Below are positions 1 to 8,725 of a stretch of 64,000 nucleotides of DNA, piece after piece (within the stretch, counting starts at the first letter, position 1; each line of letters begins with the position of its first letter). The stretch covers positions 4,960,001-5,024,000 of the forward strand of contig OY729512.2 in assembly GCA_963422445.2 (NCBI GenBank). Reading direction: 5' to 3'. Source of the stretch: G963422445 sp963422445 (lineage in GTDB: Bacteria > Pseudomonadota > Alphaproteobacteria > Thalassobaculales > Thalassobaculaceae). A model generated the notes under the pieces. It was not told the origin of the DNA. It made no database searches and was given only the letters and a program-made list of their open reading frames with translations. A program made the position numbers and the translations under genes.

Positions 1-358
1 TGACGGGTGGCGAGCGCCATGATGGTGTGGGATTCGAGCTGCTGTGGAAGGCTTTGCCCAGCTCTCCCGCACCGGAGGCTGCGGTCATGGACAAGGCGTA
101 TGACAGCAAGGGCATTCGCCAGGTGCTGGCCGACCAGGGCGTCGAAGCCGTGATACCCGCCCGGTCGAACCGGACTGAGACGATTCATCACGATCGAGAA
201 AAGTACAAGCGGCGCCAGCAGGTCGAGCGATTCTTCAACAAGCTCAAACAATTCCGTCGCATTGCCACACGTTATGACAAGCTCGCTCGGACGTTCCTCG
301 CGTTTGTCCACATTGTCTCAGCATGGATCATGCTTCGATCATTCGTCAACACGCCCTA
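1..358 (+). mobile_element. IS5-like element type A, right part (cut by window start)
   Basis: The right-hand part of an IS5-superfamily element. It matches, in the opposite orientation, the complete copy at 9903-10769. Its right end closes with the same inverted-repeat sequence found at 10754-10769, followed by TA at 357-358. That TA is also the target duplication of the IS630 element starting at 359. The left part lies outside the window. Confidence 0.8.
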
Positions 359-359
359 G
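1..359 (+). CDS. IS5-family transposase, C-terminal part (OrfB)
   Basis: This is the C-terminal half of a DDE transposase of the IS5 superfamily, which cuts and joins IS ends. The reading frame is open from the window start (codons in frame with position 3). It runs through the DKAYDS block and ends in the conserved C-terminal region that carries Y-(2)-R-(3)-E-(6)-K. It is nearly identical to the OrfB product at 9900-10298 on the minus strand, which supplies the family assignment. The stop codon TAG at 357-359 is built from the TA target site plus the first base of the neighbouring IS630 element, so insertion changed the original stop context. The N-terminal OrfA part is outside the window, so whether the gene is intact cannot be judged. 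Confidence 0.75.
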   Translation, partial: TGGERHDGVGFELLWKALPSSPAPEAAVMDKAYDSKGIRQVLADQGVEAVIPARSNRTETIHHDREKYKRRQQVERFFNKLKQFRRIATRYDKLARTFLAFVHIVSAWIMLRSFVNTP

Positions 360-1536
360 TGTCCTGTACGCAAAGTTCGTATTGTTAAGGGGGTGGTGTC
401 GATTCGGGGGGCATGGTGATGCGACTTTCGGTGGAGATCAAGCTGAGCGCGGACGAGCGCAACGAGCTTGAGCGGCTGGCGCGCGGGCGCAAAGTCTGGC
501 GAGGCCTGTCCGATCGGGCGCACATCGTGCTGCTGGCGGCCGAAGGGCTTACCAATGTGCAGATTGGGAGCGTGCTGGGCGTGACCAGCCAGACCGCCAG
601 GAAGTGGCGCAATCGCTTCGCAGAGCATCGTCTTGACGGGCTTGACGACGAGCCGCGCTCCGGCCGTCCCCGGCGCATCGATGACGACGCCGTGGCCGAG
701 GTGGTGCGCAAGACGCTTGAGGAGAAGCCTCGTGACGCGACCCAATGGAGCACGCGCTCGATGGCGCAGGCGACGGGGTATGCGCCGTCGACGGTCAATC
801 GCATCTGGCGAGCCTTTTCCCTTCAGCCGCACAGGAGCGAGACCTTCAAGCTCTCGGCAGACCCCTACTTCGTGGACAAGACGCGCGACATCGTGGGGCT
901 CTACGTGGACCCGCCGCAGCATGCCATGGTCCTCTGCGTGGACGAGAAATCGCAGGTTCAGGCCCTCGATCGCACCCAGCCGCTGCTGCCGCTGCGCCCG
1001 GGGCAGGTCGAGCGGCGCACTCACGATTACAAGCGCAACGGCACGACCTCGCTCTTCGCAGCCCTTGACGTCGCCACAGGCAAGGTCATCGGACAGTGCT
1101 ATCGGCGCCACCGCAGCGTGGAGTTCCGCAAGTTCCTGGATCACGTCGAGGCCAACGTGCCGCCCGACCTCGAGATCCACATCGTCATGGACAACTACTC
1201 GACCCACAAGACGAAGACGATCCGCGACTGGTTCGCCCGGCGACCGCGCTGGCATGTTCACTTCACCCCGACCTCTGCCTCGTGGCTCAACCAAGTCGAG
1301 CGCTTCTTCGCCGATCTGACAGAGAAGCAGATCCGGCGCGGGGTTCACCGATCGACCGTCGAGCTGGAGCAGGCGATCACCGGGTACATCGACACCGTCA
1401 ACGAGGACCCCAAGCCCTTCCGCTGGCACAAGACAGCCGATGAAATCCTGGCGTCCATCAAGCGCTTCTGCCTCAGGACCCTCGAAACCGCTGCAGCCGC
1501 AACATCATAACGGTACGAACTTCGGAATCAGGACAC
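359..1536 (+). mobile_element. IS630-family element, copy 1 (1178 bp)
   Basis: A complete IS630-type element. It is bounded by TA at 357-358 and 1537-1538, as expected for this TA-targeting family. The ends are inverted (GTGTCCTG at the left, CAGGACAC at the right) and a second shared block, AAGTTCGTA / TACGAACTT, lies just inside. It is almost base-for-base identical to 11549-12726, including its length. On its right it abuts the truncated ATPase pseudogene; on its left it abuts the IS5-like element. Confidence 0.93.
413..1510 (+). CDS. IS630-family transposase
   Basis: A 365-residue transposase that mobilises the surrounding IS630 element by cut and paste into TA sites. An N-terminal helix-turn-helix region (about residues 40-130, including the NVQIGSVLGV and ARKWRNRF stretches) is followed by a DDE catalytic domain. 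The first Asp is in CVDEKSQ, the second in VMDNYSTHK and the Glu in WLNQVERFF, which is the typical IS630 arrangement. The length is normal for the family and there is no frameshift. ATG at 413 follows a G-rich stretch that can act as a ribosome binding site; a second ATG at 419 is possible. The copy at 11603-12700 differs by a single residue visible near the C terminus (FRWH here, FHWH there), so the two copies parted very recently. Confidence 0.93.
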   Translation: MVMRLSVEIKLSADERNELERLARGRKVWRGLSDRAHIVLLAAEGLTNVQIGSVLGVTSQTARKWRNRFAEHRLDGLDDEPRSGRPRRIDDDAVAEVVRKTLEEKPRDATQWSTRSMAQATGYAPSTVNRIWRAFSLQPHRSETFKLSADPYFVDKTRDIVGLYVDPPQHAMVLCVDEKSQVQALDRTQPLLPLRPGQVERRTHDYKRNGTTSLFAALDVATGKVIGQCYRRHRSVEFRKFLDHVEANVPPDLEIHIVMDNYSTHKTKTIRDWFARRPRWHVHFTPTSASWLNQVERFFADLTEKQIRRGVHRSTVELEQAITGYIDTVNEDPKPFRWHKTADEILASIKRFCLRTLETAAAATS

Positions 1537-1538
1537 TA

Positions 1539-2365
1539 GGTGCCGAACTCGCGGCTGTCGAACAGCAACAGCAGGTCGAAGGGGTTGTAGACCTTTTCCA
1601 ACTCGCGCCAGCTATAGCCTTATAGCACTCGTGGACCGCATGGCGGTCCAGCCCTGACAACTCCGGCGCGAATACCGCGTCCTGAGCCCGCTCCGGTATG
1701 ACCGCAACTGTTGAATAGTGCCGATCCAGGGTGATATCCTTGAGATTGTTGAGGCCGGAAAACAGACTTGCTCCAGAGAATTTGCTTACACCGTTGAGGA
1801 AAGCGAACTCGATATGCACATCCGGACTTGAAACATGAATAAAGGTCCCCGCAGATCGTTCCGATTTGCGGGGGCGATTTCAGGTTGATCGAGCGCGTCC
1901 AGGATCGGCTTGTCGTATCCGTCCACCAACACCACGACACGCCGCCCGCTACAGCTGTGGAGCGTCTCGATCAGATGCGAGAAGCGGACCGGCGCGCGCT
2001 CATACTCCGATAGGACGGCATGGCGCATTTCGAGGGCACAAAGCTGGTCTGACAATTCCCCACGAAGAAAATCTGATTCCCCGAAATCCCTCTGACGAAA
2101 TGGAGCCGCACCACCGGACGGCGTTTCGACCCGTCTCGATGCCGGCGGACCGCCAAGCCTCGGAACAGTGCCTCGCTACCCTCGAACAACTCCTTCAGCG
2201 TATCCAGAAACAGACTCTTGCCAGAGCGCGCGGACGCGACAGGATGTAATATCTGCATTCATAGAGCAGCCAGCCCGCAAATGCAGTCTTGTCCACATAA
2301 GAATGGCCACCTTCCCGAATCTCGCGGAAGATCTGGATCCCGATGGGCAGTTTGCGTCTGATCAT
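1539..2365 (-). pseudogene. Broken AAA-ATPase-like gene (PF09820 type)
   Basis: A remnant of the AAA-ATPase-like/PD-(D/E)XK family (N-terminal domain PF09820), often multicopy and of unknown cellular role. Reading the minus strand from ATG at 2365 gives RRKLPIGIQIFREIREGG and YVDKTAF. The frame then breaks at the Walker A motif (SGKSLFLDTLKELFEG continues in another frame), breaks again around 2050 (VVVLVDGYDKP, the Walker B region) and again near 1830, where FLNGVSKF and LFSGLNNLKDITL appear. The last readable part, YNPFDLLLLF, ends at the IS630 insertion at 1538. At least three frameshifts plus loss of the C-terminal nuclease part make it non-functional. The assignment rests on motif recognition, without a database search. 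Confidence 0.75.
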
Positions 2366-2727
2366 GGACAACCGCTCTTTGCGGACAACGCAAGCCGCCG
2401 CCTCGCGTCCGGCCGGAACCGAAGGACGCGGACCGATGCGCCGCTGCCACACTACTGCACATCAGGGAACCTATCCCCGGGTATACGCCTCGACCCGCGC
2501 AGCGACCATCCGAGTCACGCTCCGCGCCCCGGCTTGCAGGGAAAGTCCGAATATTTGTATCCGCGGAAACGCGCGGCTTCACGCCGAAAACCCCTACCGA
2601 AATTGCAAGAGCCGTCACGGTTTTCATGACAATCTCGTGGTTACCAGGACGGCAGGCGAGATCCGTTTCCCAAATTTCGATACCAGCTCTCCGCGGTATC
2701 ATGCCAGACCGGAACGCCCAGCGTTGA
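2366..2727. other. Intergenic stretch, no gene supported
   Basis: The stretch lies between the start of the broken ATPase gene and the stop of the decarboxylase. Short open frames occur on both strands, but none has a recognisable motif or ribosome binding site. I see no convincing terminator or promoter here. Confidence 0.5.
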
Positions 2728-4035
2728 TCAAATGCAGACGCACTCGAGTGGCGGAAAACCGTTGAATCCCACCGAAGAATAAGTACTCGTATAAGCGCCG
2801 GCACCCGTTATCCAGACCCGGTCGCCATCCACGAGACTGAGCGGCAACTGATAGTCGGTGACTTCGTACAACACATCGGCACTGTCGCAGGTCGGACCGG
2901 CGAGCACGACGCGACCGGTCGGCTCACCGTCCCGCAACGTCAGGATCCGATATTTGATCGCCTCGTTCATGGTTTCGGCGAGACCGGAAAATTTTCCGAT
3001 ATCCAGATAGATCCAGCGGTCAGCATCGCCGATGTCCTTGCGGGACACCAAAATCACCTCCGCCTGGATAACACCGGCATCACCGACAAGACCCCGGCCC
3101 GGTTCGACAACGAGATCCAGATCGCGGCCGGAAAAGCAACGCCGTATCGCCGCCATAACGGTTGCACCGTAAGTCGCGATATCGTCAACCGGCTTGTCAT
3201 GGCGAGCCGGCATGCCGCCGCCGATGTTCAGAAGACGCAGCGGCAAGCCCCGGGCCTCAAGACGGGCAAACAACATCGCAACCTCGCGAAGCGCCGGCAG
3301 CCAGCGTGTCGGGTCGGTCTGCTGCGAACCGACATGGAAGGAAAGCCCGGCGGCGTCCAGCGCAAGAGCCCGGGCCCGCACCATCAGGGCTTCGGCCATC
3401 GCCGCGCTGCAACCGAACTTCCGCGATAACGGCCAGTCGGCTCCTTCACCATCACAGACGACCCGGCAATAGACGGTCGATCCGGGCGCGGCCCGGCCCA
3501 GCTTCTCCAGTTCGGCCTCGCTATCAAAGCCGAACATCCGAACCCCGAGCGCATACGCCGCCGCGATGTCGCGTTCCTTCTTCACCGTGCTTCCGTAACC
3601 GATTGCCGACGGCCGGGTGCCATGATCCAGACAAAGCCGGATCTCAGCCAAGCTGGCGCAATCAAAAGCCGAACCAGCTGGGACGAGCTTGCGGATGATC
3701 GCGGGCGCCGGATTGGCCTTGACCGCATAATGCACGACGGCCCCCGGAAACGCAGCCGCCAGACCGTGATAGGCGTTTACGATCAGACCGAGATCAACGG
3801 CCAGGCAAGGGGCTTCACGGGTTGTCGTCGCAAAAAAATTCGCTATCGCCGGCGATATCGCGGCAACTGCGGCGGACACCCGTTGCCGCCCTGCGACCAG
3901 CCGCAGACTTGGCGCCGGGGACACGCGGCTATGATCCTGATGACGGGGCGCCAACTTTGCCAATCTCTCCTCCCGGTCCAAGCACGGCAGCAACCACTCC
4001 AGAGCGGTCACCACAACATCGGGTCTCGTAAGCAT
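2728..4035 (-). CDS. Ornithine/lysine decarboxylase, PLP fold type III
   Basis: A pyridoxal-phosphate decarboxylase of the alanine-racemase fold, most like bacterial short-form ornithine (or lysine/ornithine) decarboxylases that start polyamine synthesis. YAVKANP carries the PLP lysine. HVGSQ, NIGGGMP, EPGRGLV (phosphate-binding region) and a C-terminal GPTCDSAD with the active-site Cys-Asp complete the family pattern. The ATG at 4035 gives 435 residues, about 50 more than the family usually has; a GTG at 3880 would give a typical ~384-residue protein starting just before the PLP barrel. The extra N-terminal stretch has no recognisable motif, so the shorter start is quite possible. Substrate choice between ornithine, lysine and related diamino acids cannot be read safely from sequence. 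It follows the amidase gene on the same strand. Confidence 0.85.
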   Translation of the reverse strand: MLTRPDVVVTALEWLLPCLDREERLAKLAPRHQDHSRVSPAPSLRLVAGRQRVSAAVAAISPAIANFFATTTREAPCLAVDLGLIVNAYHGLAAAFPGAVVHYAVKANPAPAIIRKLVPAGSAFDCASLAEIRLCLDHGTRPSAIGYGSTVKKERDIAAAYALGVRMFGFDSEAELEKLGRAAPGSTVYCRVVCDGEGADWPLSRKFGCSAAMAEALMVRARALALDAAGLSFHVGSQQTDPTRWLPALREVAMLFARLEARGLPLRLLNIGGGMPARHDKPVDDIATYGATVMAAIRRCFSGRDLDLVVEPGRGLVGDAGVIQAEVILVSRKDIGDADRWIYLDIGKFSGLAETMNEAIKYRILTLRDGEPTGRVVLAGPTCDSADVLYEVTDYQLPLSLVDGDRVWITGAGAYTSTYSSVGFNGFPPLECVCI

Positions 4036-4061
4036 CCGACCAATCGAAAGCAAGCGCGAAT

Positions 4062-4787
4062 TCAGCGAACGGCCCGAAATTCCTCAAGAATGCTTTGCAA
4101 TCGCCACGAGGTCGCACGATCCCTTGCACCGGTCAGGTTCCATGGCAACCAGTGACGCTGGAACGCAAGAATAACGGCGCGGGTGCTTGCATCCATCACT
4201 CCGGACGGCTCGACAGCGTAACCGAGTTCCGCCAGGCCTCGCTGCAATGTCGAAAGACCGGCAGTGACATACCCCGCCGGTTCCAGTTGCCAGACTGGCC
4301 AGACGCCGATCCCCGCACAAGCCAGACGCCCCCAGTCGAACAGTTCGCCTGGATCTTCCTTGCGATCCGGGGCAACATCGGAGTGGCCAAGCACATGCGT
4401 GGTCGGAATTGGATGGCGGGACAGGACGATATGGCAAAGTGCCTCCAGGCTCTCCATCTGGGATGCCGGGAATGGGCGATATCCAAATACGTGACCCGGG
4501 TTAACCAGTTCGATCCCGATCGAACATCCATTTACATCGCGGGCCCCGCCCCAGGCGGCATGACCGGCATGCCAGGCGCGACGATCCTCCGGAACAAGTC
4601 GGCTGACCGCGCCGTCTTCGTCAATCAAATAATGAGCGCTGACCGCGGACACCGGATCGCACAGCCGTTCGATGGCCTGACCGGCCGTGACCATACCGGT
4701 ATAGTGCAATATCAGCATGTTGACCGCGACTCCCCCGGGCCGTGCTCCATGGTTGGGCGATGGGCGGTCCGTAATCTCTAAAGCCAC
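4062..4787 (-). CDS. N-acetylmuramoyl-L-alanine amidase (AmpD-like) with peptidoglycan-binding domain
   Basis: A zinc amidase of the Amidase_2 (AmpD) family, cleaving the bond between muramic acid and the stem peptide in wall turnover. The N-terminal catalytic domain shows ILHYTGM (first zinc His), HYLIDEDG, RAWHAGH, SIGIELVN and VLGHSDVAPDRKEDPG, which supplies the last zinc and catalytic residues. A PG_binding_1-like domain follows (LQRGLAELGY, then FQRHW). No signal peptide is evident, fitting a cytoplasmic recycling enzyme. The open frame extends upstream to a GTG at 4856, but family proteins begin close to the DRPSPN segment, so I prefer the GTG at 4787; neither start has a strong ribosome binding site. 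It lies downstream of uup and upstream of the decarboxylase on the same strand. Confidence 0.85.
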   Translation of the reverse strand: MALEITDRPSPNHGARPGGVAVNMLILHYTGMVTAGQAIERLCDPVSAVSAHYLIDEDGAVSRLVPEDRRAWHAGHAAWGGARDVNGCSIGIELVNPGHVFGYRPFPASQMESLEALCHIVLSRHPIPTTHVLGHSDVAPDRKEDPGELFDWGRLACAGIGVWPVWQLEPAGYVTAGLSTLQRGLAELGYAVEPSGVMDASTRAVILAFQRHWLPWNLTGARDRATSWRLQSILEEFRAVR

Positions 4788-4873
4788 GATCTCATGTGAT
4801 CCCGGAGTTGATGTGCGACCCGGATAGTCTATCAACGCAATGAGGCCGAACGACACCGCAGAAACAGTACGGG

Positions 4874-6727
4874 CTATGCGGGCTGCGCCACAGCGAGCGC
4901 AGCATTCCGATCCTCAAGTTCCAGCCAGCGCTCCTCCGCCGCAGCAAGCGCGGCTTCGATTTCAGACAACTGCCTGGTTGCGTCATCGAACGCAACCCTG
5001 TCGCGCTGATAGAGGTCGGGATCGGAGAGGACATGACGCAACCGGCCGATCCTGGACTCGAGTTCCGCAATCCGGGCCGGCAAATCGTCGAGTTCGCGCT
5101 GATCCTTGTAGCCAAGCTTGGTCTGAGGCCGCTGCCGGCGTGGCGCGGCGGCGGACGAACCCGCGGACTTGTCCTCGACCCGGCCGGCATTTTGCGGTCG
5201 CTGTTTCCGGTAATCGGAATAGCCGCCAGGATACTCATCAATAATTCCATTGCCCTCGATCGCGATCGTCGAAGTGACAATCCGGTCGAGAAATTCGCGA
5301 TCATGACTCACCAGCAGGATCGTTCCGTCATAAGCCGCGAGAATGTCTTCGAGGAGCTCAAGAGTTTCGATATCGAGATCGTTGGTCGGCTCATCAAGGG
5401 CGACCAGATTGTGCGGTTGAGAAAATAGCCGGGCCAGCAGCAACCGATTGCGCTCGCCACCGGACAAGCTGCGAACCGGACTGTTGGCCTGACGGTCCTC
5501 GAACAGGAAATCCCTGAGATAGGCCACGACATGGCGGGTCCGGCCACCAACCTCGACTGTGTCGCCACCGTTCGGGCACAGCGTTGCGCGGAGTGTCGCG
5601 TCCGGGTTGAGAAGTTCACGGCTCTGATCGAAATATACCGTCTCGACCCCATTGCCAACGCGCACCCGGCCACTGTCGGGACTATCGTTGCCGATCAACA
5701 TACGCAACAGCGTCGTCTTGCCGGCGCCGTTGGGGCCAATTATCCCAACCCGGTCCCGGCGTCGAATGATGGTCGAAAACCGTTCGGCAATCACGGTTTC
5801 GCAACCGTTGGAACCGGCGAAGCGCTTCGAGATATCACGGGCCTCGAGGACCAGGTCGCCACTCCGCGCGGTTTCGGCGAGCGTGAAGCGAACGTTACCC
5901 TGCCGTCTGGTTTCCGTCGTGCGCGCATCGCGCATCGCCTGCAGGACGCGTACCCGTCCCATGTTGCGTTTGCGCCGGGCGGTCAGGCCCTCCCGAAGCC
6001 AGCGCGTCTCCTCGACGATTTTCCGGTCGCGTTTGCGGGCGTGCGTCTCTGCATCGGCGAGAACCGCCTCGGACCAGTCTGCGAAACCCTCGAATCCCGC
6101 ATTTCGCCGGCGTAGCACGGCGCGTTCGAGCCAGTAGGTGCGGTTCGAGAGCGCGGTCAGGAAAACGCGATCATGGCTAACGATCAGCGTCCCGCCCTGG
6201 AAACGCCGGAGCGTATCCTCGAGCCAGGTAATCGTCGGCAAATCAAGATGGTTGGTCGGCTCATCCAGCAACAGGATATCGGGCTGGATAACAAGCAGCC
6301 GGGCAATGGCGGTGCGCCGGAATTCACCGCCCGACAAGCTATCCGTCATGCGCGCCCCGTCGAGTCCGAGTTGATGGAGGATCGCGTCGACATCATGATC
6401 CCGCGGCCGGTCCCGCCCTGGCACGGGTGGTGCTGCCAGAACGTGGGCTCTCACCGTAACGGCATCCGGAATCGCAGGCTGCTGCGGCAGATAGCCGACG
6501 CGCAGCCCAGGCTGAACGAAGCGCGCGCCGGAATCGATGTCAAGTTCGCCGGCAAGAACCCGCATCAGGGTTGACTTGCCGGTCCCGTTGCGACCGACCA
6601 GGCAGATCCGGTCACCCGACATCACCTCCATATCGGCGTTCCGGAACAGTGTCCGGTCGCCGTAGGTCAGCGTCGCGCGGCCAAGCGCGAGCAAAGGCGG
6701 ACTATTACGGAATGCGGCGTCGGTCAT
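4874..6727 (-). CDS. uup: ABC-F family ATPase, Uup type
   Basis: A soluble 617-residue ABC-F protein with two nucleotide-binding domains and no membrane part. Such proteins act on ribosomes or, for Uup, on DNA and ribosome-related processes. Domain 1 has Walker A GRNGTGKST (about residues 45-53), the signature LSGGEFRR and LLLDEPTNHLD. Domain 2 has GPNGAGKTT, LSGGERNR and ALDEPTNDLD. A charged linker between them contains the ABC-F hairpin region. The last ~70 residues form a coiled coil (ARIAELESRIGRLRHVL onward), the C-terminal domain typical of Uup rather than EttA. Length and start (ATG at 6727) are normal. The genes from here to the decarboxylase run in one direction with short gaps and could be cotranscribed. 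Confidence 0.9.
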   Translation of the reverse strand: MTDAAFRNSPPLLALGRATLTYGDRTLFRNADMEVMSGDRICLVGRNGTGKSTLMRVLAGELDIDSGARFVQPGLRVGYLPQQPAIPDAVTVRAHVLAAPPVPGRDRPRDHDVDAILHQLGLDGARMTDSLSGGEFRRTAIARLLVIQPDILLLDEPTNHLDLPTITWLEDTLRRFQGGTLIVSHDRVFLTALSNRTYWLERAVLRRRNAGFEGFADWSEAVLADAETHARKRDRKIVEETRWLREGLTARRKRNMGRVRVLQAMRDARTTETRRQGNVRFTLAETARSGDLVLEARDISKRFAGSNGCETVIAERFSTIIRRRDRVGIIGPNGAGKTTLLRMLIGNDSPDSGRVRVGNGVETVYFDQSRELLNPDATLRATLCPNGGDTVEVGGRTRHVVAYLRDFLFEDRQANSPVRSLSGGERNRLLLARLFSQPHNLVALDEPTNDLDIETLELLEDILAAYDGTILLVSHDREFLDRIVTSTIAIEGNGIIDEYPGGYSDYRKQRPQNAGRVEDKSAGSSAAAPRRQRPQTKLGYKDQRELDDLPARIAELESRIGRLRHVLSDPDLYQRDRVAFDDATRQLSEIEAALAAAEERWLELEDRNAALAVAQPA

Positions 6728-6753
6728 CGGCTGTCCATGGGAACTGTCACGGA

Positions 6754-7173
6754 TTAACCGGCATTGGGGCTATAGGTTCCACGTCCAACGGCACATAAGC
6801 GGCCGTCGTCGTCATGAACATCGATGTCGACCACCGCGACCGTTCGACCCAGGCGCCTTGTGGTCGCCGTCGCGGTAAGCGCGGTGTTACTGGCCGGCCG
6901 CAGAAAGTCGGTCCGGAAATTGATCGTCGGCACCCCGCCGCCGGACTTGAGGACGACGGCGTAATCGCCGGCAATGTCGATGAGAGCCGCAATTGCACCG
7001 CCGTGATACTGACCAGTACCGGCCCGGCGTTCGAATTCGGGACGCATCGGCATTCGAATCACGATCCGGTCGATCTCCGGATCGGTCGTGACGACCTCGA
7101 GGTTCATGAACGCAATGTAGGGCGACTCGTCAAGCATCGTCTGAATCTGTTCGCGGCTCACCGGTTCCGACAT
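6754..7173 (-). CDS. PaaI-family (hotdog fold) thioesterase
   Basis: A 139-residue single hotdog-fold protein of the PaaI/YdiI thioesterase type, expected to hydrolyse small acyl-CoA or aryl-CoA esters in the cytoplasm. Supporting features are RRAGTGQYHGGAIAALIDIA, where the HGGxxxxLxD signature of the family sits on the long helix, and the later beta strands with TINFRTDFLRPA. The length is usual for the family. ATG at 7173. It lies 14 bases downstream of the alcohol-dehydrogenase-like gene and upstream of uup, all on the same strand. The substrate is unknown. Confidence 0.85.
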   Translation of the reverse strand: MSEPVSREQIQTMLDESPYIAFMNLEVVTTDPEIDRIVIRMPMRPEFERRAGTGQYHGGAIAALIDIAGDYAVVLKSGGGVPTINFRTDFLRPASNTALTATATTRRLGRTVAVVDIDVHDDDGRLCAVGRGTYSPNAG

Positions 7174-7187
7174 GGCTGAATCTCCGC

Positions 7188-8195
7188 CTACGGGTTGATC
7201 ACGACTTTACCGAAGACTTCGCGATCCTCAAGCAGGCGAATGCCCTCACGGGTGTCCGCAAGCGGCAGGGCCTGGTCGATCACGGGTGTCATCGCTCCTG
7301 TCTGGATGTAATCCAGCAGCGTTGTCAAATCTTCAGGTTCCCAACTGTTGGAGCCAAGGATCTGCAGTTCGAAAGTCCAGATGAAGCGAATATCGGTTTT
7401 CGGATCGAACCCTGCTGTCGCGCCACAGGTCAGCATCCGGCCACCGCGTCTGAGGGCGCGCAGGGATGGCACCCAAGTTTCACCGCCCGTGAAATTGACC
7501 ACGACGGTAACACCGCCGTCATGACTGCGCCGGGAGGGTTTGCCGTAAAGGCCGTAAACACCCTTGTGGAATTCGTTGTCCATGTAGGTCATTGCATAAT
7601 CGGCGCCAAGATCCTTGAGGCGCGCCATCTTGTCGTCGGTAGACGCGCAGACCACGACTTCCGCACCCAGCATTCTGGACAGCAGCAGAGCACCGGTGCC
7701 AACACCACCGGAAGCGCCGAGTATCAATACCTTGTCGTCAGCCCCGACCTTGCCGATCGTCACCATCATGCGATGCGCAGTGCCATAGGCAACTGGGAGG
7801 CTGGCAGCCTGATCGTAGCTGACATCATCGGGGATGCGGACCAGCTGGTGCGTCGGGATTCGACAATATTCGGCGAGACCACCGTGAATGGTTTCGCCGA
7901 CCAGGCCCCCTTCCACCCGGTTCCGCGGATCGATCAAAACCCGGTCGCCCGGTTTCCAGCCGGTAACATCACTACCGGTCTCGGCGATTTCTCCGGCGAC
8001 ATCAAGACCGCAGATCATGGGCATCTGAATCCTGATTCCAGGCATGCCGTTGCGTGTGAAGATGTCGTGATAATTGAGTGCGGTCGACCTGACCCGAACG
8101 ATGACGTCGTTCGGGTCACATTTCGGGTCCGGAAACCCGGTTTCGTAGACCAGTGCGTCCGGACCGCCATGTTCATGCAAAACCATGGCGCGCAT
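7188..8195 (-). CDS. Zinc-type MDR dehydrogenase / quinone oxidoreductase-like protein
   Basis: A 335-residue medium-chain dehydrogenase/reductase. The N-terminal GroES-like domain contains YHDIFTRNG, GLDVAGEIAETG and GDRV. The Rossmann domain follows, with LILGASGGVGTGA for NAD(P) binding and ASTDDKMARLKDLGADY. Classical structural-zinc cysteines are not evident, so a quinone-oxidoreductase or enoyl-reductase-like role is as likely as an alcohol dehydrogenase. ATG at 8195 is preceded by AAAGGA at suitable spacing. It is first in a minus-strand run with the thioesterase and uup. The substrate cannot be inferred. Confidence 0.85.
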   Translation of the reverse strand: MRAMVLHEHGGPDALVYETGFPDPKCDPNDVIVRVRSTALNYHDIFTRNGMPGIRIQMPMICGLDVAGEIAETGSDVTGWKPGDRVLIDPRNRVEGGLVGETIHGGLAEYCRIPTHQLVRIPDDVSYDQAASLPVAYGTAHRMMVTIGKVGADDKVLILGASGGVGTGALLLSRMLGAEVVVCASTDDKMARLKDLGADYAMTYMDNEFHKGVYGLYGKPSRRSHDGGVTVVVNFTGGETWVPSLRALRRGGRMLTCGATAGFDPKTDIRFIWTFELQILGSNSWEPEDLTTLLDYIQTGAMTPVIDQALPLADTREGIRLLEDREVFGKVVINP

Positions 8196-8614
8196 GCGAT
8201 ATCCTTTCTGAAGTCGTTGTCTGACCTGTCGTGCCCGAAGACTACCTCAATTCGTCATTCGACGCAGTTGCGCCGGGCGCCAATGACGTACCCAATACTG
8301 CCTCCTCGGGGCTCGTCATGTCCATTACATGAAACCCGATGGCGTCAGGGCCAGAACCCACGGCGCCGTCGCGATATTGACATGTTCCAGGGACGCCTGG
8401 ATTCGATCCGATTACGCAGCCGCATCCGGGAATGCCAAGGCATGCTCCAAACCGGCATACCGGCGCGCTTGCTAGCTGAACGCCATTCCCGCCAGCCGCC
8501 TGTCAGTCTGCAACAGCGCCGGGCATATAGCAGACACGAGCCCGGATTGACAGGCCATCTTTCTGGATCCGGGCGCCAGAATCGCAAATTTTCGGCGAAT
8601 CCCATATTTCAGAG
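8196..8614. other. Intergenic stretch upstream of the MDR gene
   Basis: About 420 bases between the MDR gene start and the 111-bp repeat. Open frames here are short and lack motifs. It should contain the promoter of the minus-strand run that begins at 8195, but I cannot point to a clear -35/-10 pair. Confidence 0.45.
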
Positions 8615-8725
8615 ACCGCTTATGCACGTGGCTCCGGTGAAACGTACATGTAGCGTTTGGCGTGTCGGGAATAGTTGACATCGGGGGCAACATCGTGTGC
8701 CACCGGAGCCACGTGCATAAACGGT
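8615..8725 (-). repeat. 111-bp MITE-like inverted-repeat element, copy 1
   Basis: A 111-bp element with 25-bp terminal inverted repeats (left arm 8615-8639, right arm 8701-8725, one mismatch). It is flanked by a perfect 8-bp direct repeat, TTTCAGAG, at 8607-8614 and 8726-8733. Near the left arm, 8640-8658 is itself an almost perfect palindrome around TACATGTA. The reverse complement of the whole element recurs at 58496-58606 with the same length. It has no coding capacity. The flanking duplications show it moved by transposition, so it is a MITE mobilised in trans by an unidentified transposase. Confidence 0.88.

Noticed and set aside
356..1429. Long minus-strand open frame (357 codons) opposite the IS630 transposase, repeated at 11546-12619
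   Set aside because: It is antisense to an intact transposase with a full DDE motif set; GC-rich codon usage keeps the opposite strand open. Its translation has no recognisable motif.
7521..8678. 385-codon plus-strand open frame
   Set aside because: Mostly antisense to the MDR dehydrogenase gene and then runs into the MITE; no motif.
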